The notes: generated by a model not told the origin, from the sequence alone. A DNA stretch of 64,000 nucleotides from Thermothelomyces thermophilus ATCC 42464 (GCF_000226095.1 NC_016477.1:2480001-2544000); one strand, 5' to 3'; positions 40,780 to 52,773 are shown, counted from the stretch's first letter. Program-made: numbers and translations.

Positions 40780-41955
40780 GAACTACCTAATAATAGCTAT
40801 AATAGCTAAGTTAAGAAATGAGGCTAGGAAAAGCGATAAACAGGCTATTAAAGGCATTAAGAGTCTTATAGCTATAAGCTTAGCTTAGGGAAATGAGCCT
40901 ATAACTAGCTAGCAAGATATACCTATACTATAGTTAGTAATAGCAAAGTTAACTAATACTACTACTATTACATTTACGCCTATCAATTAGCAAAGGGCAC
41001 TATTAGCTATGGGCACTAGGGCAGCTAGCTAGGCATAGCCTATACTAATACCTATATAAGGTATATATTCCGGCCCTATAAGTAAGAATAATAGCCCGGA
41101 TAACAGAGTCATCTAGGAGGTTCTTAACCGTATAGATACCTTCCTTAAGAGCAGTATAGGCTTCGCTACCGCTATAGGTAACGAGGAGGAAGTTTAGAAT
41201 GACCTAGCAATAGGTAGCCCGGTCCGAGTACACTATAAAGATATAACCTTATACTTTGATTCCAAGGGTAAAGACCTTACTATACCCTGGAACAACCTAT
41301 AGTATATACCTCCTCTAGCCGTTACTAACGATTAATCTAGTATATATAATATCTTTAGCCCCTTATATCTATAGTTCCTAGATAATATTATCGTTAAATG
41401 ATATTATAATAGTAAGATAGGCGCTATAGCTTAAGTCTTAGGTAATGTCGTTAATATGGTCTATACTAGTACTAGTAAGTATAATATGGTTTATCTCCTA
41501 GCTATATACTACTTTATTAATAGCTACTAGTCCTAGGGAGAGTAAATGACCATAGCTAACTATAAGACCTTTTATAGTATAGATAAGGATAATACTACTA
41601 AGATCCCTTGCCTAGAGGCTAGATTTACCTTTATTAGAGTTAACGGCAGGGTAAAGGCTGTACTCTTTAGCATTATCGCTAATACTATAGTTATAGTTAA
41701 CCTATATAAGGCTACTAAGGCTAAGATCTATTATATTATATTAGCGCTATTCCTTACTAGGTACTATAAGACCTTAAACCTATAAGGGGGATTCTAGCCT
41801 TATACTATTAATAGTAAAATAGTATATAAAACAGATAGTAACTATATAGTTATATATAGCTAATATATTAGTATAACTAAATAGGTACTAATTGACCTAT
41901 ATAAGGTATATAAGTATAAAGAACTAGCTACTAATAGCTCTAATAAGCTAGTAAA
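40780..41955 (+). pseudogene. Unclassified repeat-element frame, left part
   Basis: A colinear frame broken by TAG/TAA codons, with one clean stretch (41546-41785). The inferred product is mixed charged and hydrophobic. It stops at the inverted repeat of the pogo-type transposon at 41956. A similar-style frame begins after that transposon, so the two may be one interrupted gene. No domain recognised. Confidence 0.45.
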
Positions 41956-42053
41956 CTACCTAGTAGTTAGTTACTAACTAATTAGTTTAGAACTACTACC
42001 TATCTCCTAACAGATAGGGCCAAAACCCCTAGACATACTAATATAGCCAGACA
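41956..42053 (+). repeat. Left 98-bp inverted repeat of pogo-type element
   Basis: Begins CTACCTAGTAGTTAGTTACT. It pairs with 44785-44882. The ends contain the near-palindrome AGTTAGTTACTAACTAA. Several differences from the right copy are C-to-T or G-to-A. Confidence 0.85.
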
Positions 42054-42299
42054 GGTATACGTCCAAATCCGTGTCCAATTTTACCAGCCAACTCCCTATA
42101 CTTAAATATATAACCACTACTATAAGCGTAGTTAAACCTACTCTCCTATATATAATGCCTCTGACTGACCAAATCTAGGAACCGGCTAGTATATAGGCCG
42201 CCAAATGGCTCCTTGCTGCTCAAGCTCGCCACCGAACTAGCCGTTTACCCTATAGAAAGTAACCTAGTATTTGGCACGCGGCTTAGCTATTCAAGACTA

Positions 42300-44620
42300 G
42301 AAAGACCTAGGTTAGCTGGCACTTAAAGTCTTTAAAGGATACCAGACTTCTAGCCACTAGTAGTAACGTAGTTAGAAGACCTCGGTTGCTTTGAAACGAT
42401 GAAGATTCGGCCCTCGAAGGATATACATATTGGCTTATCGAATCTAGTTCTCTCGCTATTAAAGATCTTCTCTAAGATGCTACTAACCGTTTATAGGCAC
42501 GTCGTAATCCACCCTGCCCTCTTGTTAATAAGTACTAGTAATCACGTTAGAAATAGGATTATCTATAGTTTTAGCCGATATTCTTCAAACTAGTAAAAGT
42601 AAACCGACTCTTGGCTAAGTAATAGGTAGAAGAACTGGAGATATTCTTTAATAAGCTCGAGGACACTATTAAAAGCTTTAAGATTACCGTATCTAGCTAT
42701 TAGAATATAGATAAAACTAGATATATACTTGTAATGTTAAATAGGCGGTTTAAGATCTTAATAGTTAAAACGGATAAGAAGAAGAAGGTTAGTATCTTCC
42801 TCTTTTCTAAGTGTTAGTTTGGAATACTAACTATAGTATTTCATTAACTAGAGATTCTAGACCTTTATAACTAAGAGTCGATAAGTATAATTAGTATTAG
42901 AAATGTTATTAGTAATACTATCCTAGTATTTTATATCCTTAAATAGTAGTTATTAAAAGATTAGGATATTAAAGGTCTTAATAAGAAGATATAATTCTAT
43001 AAGTTGGAGATAGCATTTAACAATACTAAGATTATAATAGATTAGATATAATATTTTAATAAACATTCCTTTATTATTCATGCTAAGTTCTAGCGATATA
43101 GTATAAGCTTTAAAGAATAGTTTAGTTATAATTATTATAACTATAGTCCTACTCTTAATATACACTTTATTAACCTAGATAATATTACCACTAAAGATTC
43201 GGTCTATATATCTATATTATTAAAGGAATATATATATTAACTACTTATCCTAGATAACTTCATAAGATATTATAACCTTAGGCTTTATAAATACTATCTC
43301 TCGTTCGACATTATTATTATCTTCCTCCCTCCTTATTCAATATATTTTATCTAGCTAATAGATATAGGAGTCTTTTACTATCTTAAGGAAGCATATTAAC
43401 AATGTCTCTAGTAGGTAGTTTGAAACGGCAATCTTATATTTACCTAAACAGACTTTATTAGAGAATTCTAGAAAATCTAGAATACTAGTTTCAAACACCG
43501 AAATATTATAGTAAGATTTAAAAAGACTAGTCTTTTTCTACTAAACTAATGTATTATAATAGGCTAGATCAAAGAGAAAGTATCATCTAATATAAGTGTT
43601 AGATATCCTATAATAATTTCTAATAATAAGCGATAGGTATATATAAAAAAAGGTATTAATTATATTTAAGAGTAGTATCTTAAGCTTTTTAGTTTACTAA
43701 TATAAGAACACTTTTAGGATATTATATTAATAGTTAATAAAGGTTAGCTAATATATAAATATCTAAATAACTTTACTAAGGACAAGAGAGCCTATCTAGC
43801 TATATTATTTACTAAGAAAATATAAGGCTAACTTATTAAGCTAATAAGAGAGGTTATAATAAGTATAACTGTCCGGTAGATTTAACGGTTTCAGGAGATC
43901 TGAGCTTAGAAGAACGTTAAGGTAATTCGAGATACTAGCCGAAAAGCTACTTATATTACCATTAAGCAGATTAAATAAGAGTATAGAGAGGAATATAAAG
44001 TCTAGAAAAGGTGCCTAGAGAACAAGATTCCTAGTACTAATAGGCGTTGCCTTTATATAGTAACCTTTACTAAATTCTTAGAGAAGACTAACAAGAACGA
44101 CTATCTTCCTCTTAACGATAATAACCTTCTCTAGGTTCTACTAAAGGAGCATTAGCCACTAGCTTTTTTCGACTTTAGAGATAGAAAAGAAGTCTTAATC
44201 CCCTGGTTAGCTAAGAAGCTATTATTAGAAGTTAAACTCCTATTCCTTAAACGTCCTAGGATATAGATTGGCAGCGTGACTATAATGTCAATTGACGATA
44301 GCGACGATGATAGATTTGACTTTATAGATAGTAAAGATAGGTAGGAAGAGGATATTAAGTTATTATCTCTATCTAAGGGTAAGAAGGAGTCTTTATATAT
44401 AGCTATTATAAAGGATATTAAAAAGTTTAAGAAGCGATATACCTATAAGTCTATAATAGTAATACTAGAGATAGAAGATAATAACTATTACTAGGAGGTT
44501 AAAAGAGAAGGTACTACTGTAATTAGGAGTGTTAAGAGCGATAGGGATAGGGGGTATAATATAGAAGGAGAGGGAGATAAATGTAAGTTATATAACTAGT
44601 TGTTTAACTAGTTATAACTA
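42300..44620 (+). pseudogene. RIP-damaged pogo/Fot1-type transposase
   Basis: Plus-strand frame with many TAG/TAA codons. The middle part holds the diagnostic DDE signature: an L-L-I-L-D motif with Asp at 43253-43255, then about 25 residues later F-L-P-P, and further on the I-D-I-G-V-F and L-K-E-A-Y segment. This matches the second catalytic Asp and the conserved tail of Fot1/pogo transposases. The C-terminus (about 43880-44580) is charged and ends in an acidic region. An N-terminal DNA-binding domain is expected in the family but was not clearly seen. Confidence 0.75.
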
Positions 44621-44784
44621 GGTAAAATTGAATTTTACTACGTTTTTAAGCTTTTTAGAGTCTAATTTATAATTAAACTATTTATAGCTATTTAAGGCTA
44701 TTATTATAATAGTAATTAAACTTAAATTAAACTTGATAGTACCTTTTGTAAAGATGCGAATATATAGGAAATTTAGTAGCGATG

Positions 44785-44882
44785 TGTCTGGCTATATTGG
44801 TATATCTAGGGGTTTTAGCCTTACCTATCGGGAGACAGGTAGTAGTCCTAAACTAATTAGTTAGTAACTAACTACCGGGTAG
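44785..44882 (-). repeat. Right 98-bp inverted repeat of pogo-type element
   Basis: Reverse complement begins CTACCCGGTAGTTAGTTACT and runs colinear with the left repeat to AGCCAGACA. It is less mutated than the left copy at the outer end (CCGG kept). Confidence 0.85.
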
Positions 44883-46640
44883 GATATTAGGCTGACCTTG
44901 CTATTGTTAATTAAGTTTGCTATTACTAAGGTATAGAATATAGTAAATAAGAAGAGGCTGCTAATGCCCTTAACTATATATTAGGTAATTCTAACGCTTA
45001 AGCCTACTAACCGCCTATCTTATAAATCGGATATAGCTTAACTAGAGTAGAACTACTAGGACTCTAGCTCTATTAATACTACTACCTAGGACGTGACTAT
45101 ATACCTATATATACCTACTAGCCTACCTATAACTATATAATAGGGTACTAAGCACTATAATAATAAAGGTATATTAGTCATTACTAAAACTATAGCTACT
45201 ACTACTACCGCTCTAATATCCTAGGCCTTACTATAGCTAGATCCGACACTCTACCTACCTAAGCCTATACCCTAGCCTATCATACTAACTAGGCACGTTT
45301 AGCATAGGGCACCTACTAGCAGGTTTGTCTATAGGAGTAAGAGGGACCCTAATAACGACAAAGAGGCTAAATTATAGGCTAGATTTAATAATGCCTATAT
45401 TGTCTTCGATAGCCTTAAGGAGGTAGAAAACATCCTTATAGGTATAGAGTTCGACCCCTTTATTAGCACTAAGGTCATTAAGTCTGGCCTACTATACCTA
45501 TCTATAAGTATATTAATTAGGCCCGTCAAGGATTACGTTGCTTATACCTGCTAGGAGTGTTATAGCAATAAGGATATACTTATCGATACCTACTACTAGA
45601 TCTACTATTATTACAAAAAGGCTAGTAGTAACTCCTTTAAGGCTAACCTAGCTATATATAGCCTTAAGAAGAAATTAAAGACTATATATAAGATATACTA
45701 TATTACTAGTATAATACCTACTAGTATACCTAAGCCTAAGGAACTATTAGTAGCTTATATCTATATACCTAAAGGAAATAGTAACGCTCTAATTAATAGC
45801 TACCTATTTAAGCTTAACTACCTATATTATAGCCTGCCTAGCTACTAGGCTATATAGCCTATACCTATATAAGTTATTACTACCTAAGGTATAGCTAAAG
45901 ATAATAAGGATAATAAGGACTTTATAAAATACTAGTAATTAGCTACTAAGGCTAACCTTCTTAGGCTAGCTTGGACTATAGTTTAAAAGTAGGATAAGGC
46001 TACTAATAACGTTACCAAGGCCCTTAACTAGATTAAGGAAGAGCTTAAATAACTATAAGAGACTTTAATAACTATAAATAATAGCTATATAGCTACCCTT
46101 AACTAGAAAAAGGGCATGGATAAAAAGCTATAGCAGCTCAAAGATATAGTTACCTAGCTAAGTAAGTATACTATATTAGCTACTATACTATAGAGGGCTC
46201 CTAAAGCCTAGGTACCTATAACTTAGCTACCACTAACAGCTATTATAAGGGCCGGTACCCCTCCTAGCTCGATCGCCTGCCCGGTCGTATACCTACTACC
46301 TACGACCACTAGCCAGAAACAACCATAGCTAGAAACGCTAGCATAGAAGAGCCCCTCGTATAAAAGGGCCGCTAATACGCTCTACGGTAGCCGTACCCTA
46401 GCTAGGGATACCTAGGCCAGGGCTAGGACTCTTACGTACCTATAATAGGAGCGCCTATTAGCTCTATCTGTATTCCTAGACAACCTAGGCCCGGCTAGTA
46501 GTAAAAAGGACTAATAGGTAAACAGATAGATATAACTATAAGATAGAGGAATAGGAACAATTTAGAAGGACTATTATAATAGATAAATAGCTAATATATT
46601 TACTAAGTTATAACAGGTTATTATTTTTTTTTTTGAACCC
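44883..46640 (+). pseudogene. Unclassified repeat-element frame, right part
   Basis: A long colinear frame with TAG/TAA damage from about 45000 to 46640. It includes a C-x-x-C pair near 45550-45565, a Lys-rich region, a predicted coiled coil (about 46000-46160) and a basic Arg/Gln-rich C-terminal part (46300-46560). The layout is reminiscent of a capsid or Gag protein, but no family could be named. It may continue the frame at 40780-41955. Confidence 0.42.
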
Positions 46641-46850
46641 TAGTACCTATTATAATATATAACTACTAGTAGGTTAGATCTAACTAACCTACTAATAGAG
46701 ATAATGAGCCAGGGTTAATATATATTTAGATAGCTTCTCTAAGTGCCTCTAGCACTTAGAACAATTAACGCTTTTATTACCTACTTCTATAGACTATAAC
46801 AGTTAGTCTAAGAGTGCCACCTATAGCGCGAATACTACTATAGTATCGTA
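46641..46850. other. RIP-mutated spacer between unclassified frame and pogo element
   Basis: About 210 bp of AT-rich sequence with no recognisable feature. It ends in the TA target dinucleotide at 46849-46850. Confidence 0.5.
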
Positions 46851-46903
46851 AGTCAGACCCCCTATATACCAACCAACCCTATTTTCCGACCGCTTAGCAA
46901 ACC
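46851..46903 (+). repeat. Left (mutated) inverted repeat of boundary pogo element
   Basis: Begins AGTCAGACCCCCTATATACC. Aligned without gaps to the right repeat it differs at 6 of 53 positions; five are C-to-T or G-to-A with the mutated base on this side. Confidence 0.88.
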
Positions 46904-46959
46904 TTAGCACCTATAACTACCTATCTTCTTTAACCACATATATTATAGACCTGTTTAAC

Positions 46960-48565
46960 TAACTACAATATAGGAAGCCGTTAATTCTACACTTTCTAAG
47001 CCACTCTCTTTAGCAGTAAGGTCCTCTATACGGCCGGCTTCCATCTAGGCCTAGTAGATCTATTTAATCATCGCAAACTACTCGTTTAGATCTATCATTA
47101 CCCTCTTCCTCTTCGACGGCCAGGCTACTTCCAACTATGCCTTTAGAGCTTCGTTTTCCTATTATAACTAAGCTAACTTAAAGTCCTTCTAGTCGAAAGC
47201 TTTCTTAACTTTCCTAAATAGGAGCCTATATATAGAGGGATACTAAGTCTTGGTAGATAGGTTAGTCAGCTAACTATATAAGTCTAACTTCCTCTATAAT
47301 ATATTAAAAATTAGGTTAATAGCTCCTTTCGAAGGCTAGGAGTGTTAAATAGGTTCTAGAGTCCATATAGAAGCTAGCTATTCGTTAGGATTAGTCAGGT
47401 TATTCGAATTTTCCAATAGAAGTCTACTTATTAGGGGTTTTACTATATTAACTAGCTATAACCTAGATACCTTCTATCCTACCTTGATATTCTAGGCTAT
47501 AATAGCCTCTTTCTAAGCCTTAATAATATACCTAATCATCGTCTATTTACCTAAGATAGATAATTCTACCTAGGATATTATATTATTAAGGAGCTTCTAG
47601 TAAGTGTGCTTTAAGGGGGAAAAGACTAATAGATCTAATAGCTAGAGGATATAGAAAGTATATAAAGGTAAAAAGAGTAACTAGATATTATTCTTATAAT
47701 ATAGCTATATAAAGTCGTTAGTTATATAGCTATTATAGCCATCTAATATTAGAAGTCGTTACTAGGAACTATCCTCTAGCTAGCTAAAAGAAATAAAGAC
47801 TTCTTAGAGCTATTTGACTATAATAGTTCGATTAGTCTAGCCTATCTTTATTACTATAAACCTCTAGTCCTTTAGTTCTATCTTATTAATAGGAAACCAT
47901 TGTTATTAAAGACTCTTACCTTTAAAGATAATAACTAGGGGGAAGGATATTCCTATTATAGAGATATACTTAAGGAATAAAGTCTAGGTACGTAAACTAA
48001 GAGCTTTACATTAAATTATACGTATTTAGGCACTTCTAACTACTAGACTATTAGTTCCTTACCCTTCTATAATGCTATATTTATCTATATTCTAATAGTT
48101 AGCTAGTAAGATACCCTTAATAGCTAAGATACTTAGCTATAGCTATTAACTATATATAACTAAGTTAGTAGCACTATTAATATAGACTAAATCTATCTTA
48201 TAAACTTATTAGGTTCTAAGAATAAGGTTCCTATAAAGAAACCAAGCTAACTAGCCTTTTCTAACTATTATATAGCTTACTCCTTATACCTAGAGGATAT
48301 AGCTAACAAACTCCCTAATTTATATATACGTTAGTAGGATACCTAGGGCAGCCTAGATCAAAACCTACTTAGTAAGTCGTTCTTCTTATACCTGGCTAAG
48401 AGATTACCGTAGTTCGGAAGTAATTAAATGTGGTTAAGAGCCACGGAGGCGGTCGTGGAAAGTTGTCCTTGGAATACCGAATTCCTTGCAGATACTTCGT
48501 TATAACCGAATACCCTGTTGGTATTGTACAATCGCATCCTGCAAATCCTACTTAGTATAAGCCAT
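46960..48565 (-). pseudogene. Fot1/pogo-like transposase, RIP-damaged
   Basis: Starts at ATG 48563-48565. The N-terminus is a psq-type helix-turn-helix with the I-P-R-T-T-F-H-D-R-L-R-G signature typical of Fot1 transposases (about 48425-48490), followed by a CENP-B-like region. The catalytic block has L-L-I-L-D-G with Asp at 47741-47743, then F-L-P and L-D-L-x-V-F-S-P-L-K to about 47610. The C-terminal region has a Gln/Lys-rich coiled coil and a basic motif near 47125. The first stop is TAG at codon 6; the rest are TAG/TAA at Gln codons. Confidence 0.85.
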
Positions 48566-48663
48566 TGTAAGCTAACGAATATATATTCAAAAGATGAGCT
48601 TGTTTGGTATGGAATTGGTAGAGTTGTGGTAAGTTGAAGTGGTTGGGTTGAGGAAGCGGTGTG

Positions 48664-48716
48664 GGTTTGCCAAGCGGTCGGAAAATGGGGGTGGTCGGTA
48701 TATGGGGGGTCCGACT
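48664..48716 (-). repeat. Right (clean) inverted repeat of boundary pogo element
   Basis: Reverse complement begins AGTCGGACCCCCCATATACC and looks like the pre-RIP version of the left repeat. It is followed by TA at 48717-48718. Confidence 0.88.
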
Positions 48717-48718
48717 TA

Positions 48719-51700
48719 CCTGTTTGCAGCCTTCCAGAGCTGTACTGATTGCAGCCACCGAGCTGTAGCAATGGCTGGAGGCTTGGCCGATGTGGCAATG
48801 CCAAATCCTCGATTGAAACTTGTTGTGTACGCAATGAACTACACTACGAGTTACTAATAGCATACAGGAGGTAGCGCCACACACACACACGCCGGGAGCG
48901 AGTCAGCAAACATTCCCCACACGACAACGTGAGCTATGGCGGACGAAACGACACTGGGTCAGTAATTAATTAGGTTTTGCCTTTCCAGATCGAGCCAACA
49001 TTTAAAGAATGTAGTAGAAACTCGGTGAATGACACTGGCATATAGGGAGGGTAAAGAAAACAAAAAGAAAAATACGAGTGTGGCTAATTTCCAGAACTCA
49101 AATTCCGTGCTAGAGCCTTGAGATATTGAAAAGCAAGACGCGCCTTAGATGACCTCGCTGAGTGGTCTCGACCGTTGACGTCCCAGGATCTGCCTGCCGA
49201 ACCCAGAGCTCCGACTTCCCGAAACCCGAAACCCAAAGGATGTAGCTCTATCAGGGAAATGACGGTTCTCGGTCGCCGACCTGTTTGCCGGGCGCAACGA
49301 AAAGGACCCTGAATCCAGTCTGTAACTCAGTAGGGTCTGACACAACAGGACAAGGAGCCGAACTCTTGGGATGAGCTAAGTGTGATAATTAATTAGAGCG
49401 TGATACCAGGAGAGCATGAGAACTCTGCCGCCAGTCATGTTGCCAAGGGCGCGGTCGAAGGAGATAATATGCTTCAGATAGGTAAAGCCGTGTCAGGAAA
49501 CACTCTGAAAAGTGACGCAGGTGGTTGATTGGAATCCTTCAGAGCTGATTCTCTCGCCAGTTTTTCATGACTTCCTCTTTCTTTCTGCAGCGCCCCTCCA
49601 CCGCGCTATTTGCCTTGTATCGTCATATTTTCTTTTCTTTTTTTCCTGAACTTCCTCTCACCGTAAATACCAGTCCCTATCCTCGCTGTGGTCGCATTTT
49701 TATCGCAGCCCCAACCACGTAATTACTTAACTAGGAATGTCAACACTGCTCTGAAGGAGAAAAAAAAAAAAGAAAGTCAGCAGCGCAGCCCTGGGGTGAT
49801 AAGCAGAGAACATCTAATGCTCCAACTTCATTCTCCCCCTGCTCCGCAATTTCCCGTAATTAGTTCGCCCGTGCCCAAATGCCCATGTCATCCGTGGTGT
49901 GGGTGTGAAGGGGAGCTCTTCGGGAGGGGCGTCGTAGATAGAAGAGGAAACCGGGGGGCTAGCACGCAACCGGCCACGGCTCGCTCGTCGTTAGAGCCTG
50001 ATGTGGACCCTCGTTCATCACAGAGGATTACTTTGAACTAGTTAGGTACCTTGCCAACATCGGGGCCAGACAAGTTTTTTGCCTGTTCATGGGGTCATTG
50101 GGCAGGTTTCAAACATTGTCTAATTAAACCAACCTGCTCCCGGCAGCGATATGCAGCCCTTCACGCACCATGCAGGAGGCACAGAGGAGATCATGCTATT
50201 TTCTACTTTTCTTTCTACAACTGGTAAGCGCTCAATAGGTCCTTTCAACTCTCGGTTGCTGGCATACCTTATACACCATCTCGGTGCCTCGCGGAGGACG
50301 GTTCGGTCCGACTCGACGAACATGCCGCCGCAACGGAAACGGAACAGTATCACTTTTAGAATGTGATGTTCATCCGTCACGGGATTTTCTCTCTTTCCTT
50401 TCCATTTAAATTATTCTTTTTTAGCTCAGGCAAGATAAATACATACATACGATATAGCTTGGGATACTGGCAAACGAAGAAATGCATACTGCTCCGTACT
50501 CTGTAGCGTGCGGCGTAATTACGGCTGAAGCCACCCGCTCGCCTTACGTACAGGAGAGGCTGGGCGGCATCGGAATCTTGCGACGCGCCTGGCGTCCGAT
50601 TTGATCCTGTGGCCCCATCGGCGGTTGCCGATCACGTTCCTAATGCAGTATTGTGCTCAATCGCGGGCAGCAGACCCATGCGTGGAGTTCAGAGGCCGGA
50701 GTCGTCGCAGACCGACCTTCCTGCCGATCCCCGCGGTCTCGGGAGTCGCTCGAAGTGCGGATACCGAAGCAGTGCATGTCCACCATGGGTAAGACAGCGG
50801 CGCGCTGGAAAAATGCTGATCTTGAGCGGGTGACGGATATGATGGGTCCGTGATGAACGGCGGTCGGGCCTTTCGAACTTGATGGAAGAAGGGCTCTAAG
50901 CTCGGTGTAGTGTACCGTGTAGAGTCCTTCGTAGGGTAGCTAGAGAATACATACATGCCTAGTGTACCTCAACACACACGCGGTGTGAAGTGCACCTTAT
51001 CATCCAGGATCCACAAGGGTCTGGCGAATCAAGGTGTCTTCGTCGCTGTACACTAGCCAGCCGATGGATACCAAGATGGGTCACCTCCGATCCTGGCGCA
51101 TCGAGGAGATCGGCGGTGTCGCGGTTGCGCCGGACCATGGTTTGCGCGCCAATCGACTTATTCCTTCCTGCGTCGCTTGCGGGCGAGGGCGCGATCTACA
51201 CTGAGGTAATAACGGCCGGAAGAGCAGACCTGAGGCTTCCGTTTACCGTACAAGGAAACGAACTTCTTAATGCAGCGTACGGACTAGAGATCAGGAAATG
51301 GAATGACATCGAACCTGGTCCATTGGTCCTTCCACACGTGTGCTCGATGATGTAGGTAATATAGTGCTCAAGTCGCCCGTTGTCCAGTCACGCTGTGCGA
51401 GCGATAACTACTCCGTAATTAGATCTCAGACTCCCGGCTCGCTTTCGACGTTGGGACGGGCTGATACTGATATATACCGATGGATCAACGCGTGCAGATT
51501 GCCAATGAGCTGTGGGCAAACCATGTCGGCCCATTTTTTTTTTTTTTTTTTTTTTGACGAAAGAGCGGAGTGTGACTTGTTTCAAGATCAAAAGACGAAG
51601 TTTGCTGGGTCAGCCCATGATAAAATAGTGTGCATACCGTACTACTGCGTACATACAAGTAATTACCGCACAGGTCCCACATTCGTCCCATGGCCGGCCT

Positions 51701-52765
51701 TACAGTTGGGAAAATATGGGAGTTATGCCGACCTCCGTCCTTCTTACACTGGCTGTAGGGCATATAATAGTAGTGTAACAGAACACACCACGAATACTCT
51801 CCGTACTTGGTTAGTAGGTAGGTACGGATGTAATTTACTAGCACACTACTCCGTAGTCAGTATATTATGTATGTAGTGTACTGTACACTACAGATTACGT
51901 AGTCCGTATATGGTTACACTACGGTAGTAGTGTACGGCCAGACGAGGATCGTTTCCTCGCGCTAGCGGCAGTTGCGTAGGCTAAAATCAGGCCGAGCAAC
52001 GCACCCGCTCCTACATACACTAGTAGTCCAGGAACCAGGGCCGAGGGCCGTGCAGTGATCGTCAGACCAATACCGGCATAATCGAAGGTACCAGGGGGGG
52101 AAAGCCTAGAATTAATTGCGGACGCGTGTACCATGAACATTGGCCCTTCCGTCCTTCTCAGGCTTTCTCCTCAGAGGCCCGGCGATCGACCATGTCCACG
52201 AAACCACGGACGCCCGAAAAGGCAAGGAGACAGCGGCAGCACCGAGCCCCGGAGCGCCGTCCGAGGAAAACGACTAGCTCGCCAAGGGTGTTCCCCCCGA
52301 GACGAGACACTTGCGCAATTCGTCCGTTTTTCGGATGACGAAACCAAAGACACGCTCCGTGCTATCCTCCGCGGGCGGGTATATGCTAACTTTCCGCGGC
52401 CATCACGCCCCTCATAATTTCTTCGACGCACGCCATGCCTTTACCCTGTTCCGACTAGATTGGGGCCCCGATCGCGCCACCAATCCATGACGTGGACCAC
52501 CACATACCGACATCGCCGCCATCCAGAGAAGGTTGGCGGCAGGGTTGCGTGGCAGAGAGCATGGGACCAGACGACAGGAAGGGGGCTGGTTAGCGCATAG
52601 CCATCTATTAACGAAGCAATATCGAGATACTAAACTACCACCTACCATGTCTGGTTGAGTCCCGGCCCTTGGGCGACGATCTCATCACCACTGCGCTAAT
52701 ACCGTCTCGCTAAAACAGAGCCAAAAGTTCGAGATCTCCGGAGCTCGTTGTCGCGCTTGTGCTGC
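48719..52765. other. Gene-poor intergenic region, no supportable gene
   Basis: About 4 kb of normal-composition DNA between the transposon island and the repeat-protein gene. Only short overlapping frames on both strands occur, none with recognisable domains or convincing intron structure. It holds a short CA repeat (about 48880-48892), an A-rich run near 49760, a 22-nt T run (51534-51555), and several copies of ACTCCGTA/TACGGAGT-like motifs. No tRNA gene was seen. Confidence 0.6.
51620..51940. repeat. Cluster of short inverted repeats and TCCGTA/TACGGA motifs
   Basis: Contains a near-perfect 19-bp palindrome gtagtgtactgtacactac at 51873-51891, plus repeated CTCCGTA, TACGGA, GTAGTGTA and TACGTA-like words in both orientations. 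It looks like a degenerate foldback or MITE-like sequence, or a structured intergenic region. No gene is present. Confidence 0.4.
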
Positions 52766-52773
52766 TATATATT
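52766..52773 (+). promoter_or_regulatory. TATA box upstream of the repeat-protein gene
   Basis: TATATATT about 110 bp before the ATG at 52883, followed by a C/T-rich leader. A normal spacing for a fungal TATA-driven, often strongly regulated gene. Confidence 0.5.

Larger units (their letters stand above)
41956..44882 (+). mobile_element. Pogo/Fot1-type DNA transposon with 98-bp terminal inverted repeats
   Basis: Inverted repeats 41956-42053 and 44785-44882, both 98 bp, flank a single plus-strand transposase remnant; total 2927 bp. A TA lies inside each end (41964-41965 and 44873-44874). Thus the classical TA-flanked element might be 41966-44872, with the outer 8 bp being a chance or longer inverted repeat. 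Transposase motifs are of the Tc1-mariner/pogo type. Confidence 0.82.
46851..48716 (-). mobile_element. Pogo/Fot1-type transposon spanning the RIP boundary
   Basis: 1866 bp with inverted repeats of about 53 bp (46851-46903 and 48664-48716) and a TA duplication on both sides (46849-46850 and 48717-48718), as in Tc1-mariner/pogo elements. The transposase is on the minus strand. The left four fifths are heavily RIP-mutated. The right ~300 bp has normal composition with only a few stops. Confidence 0.9.

Noticed and set aside
1-48420. Centromere or telomere-proximal region
   Set aside because: A RIP-mutated nested island fits either, but no telomere repeat arrays are present, and centromere identity cannot be read from sequence alone.
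48424-48890. Overlapping minus-strand frames of 136 and 112 codons at the boundary
   Set aside because: They cover the end of the pogo element and its inverted repeat in the wrong frame. The transposase start is at 48565 in another frame.
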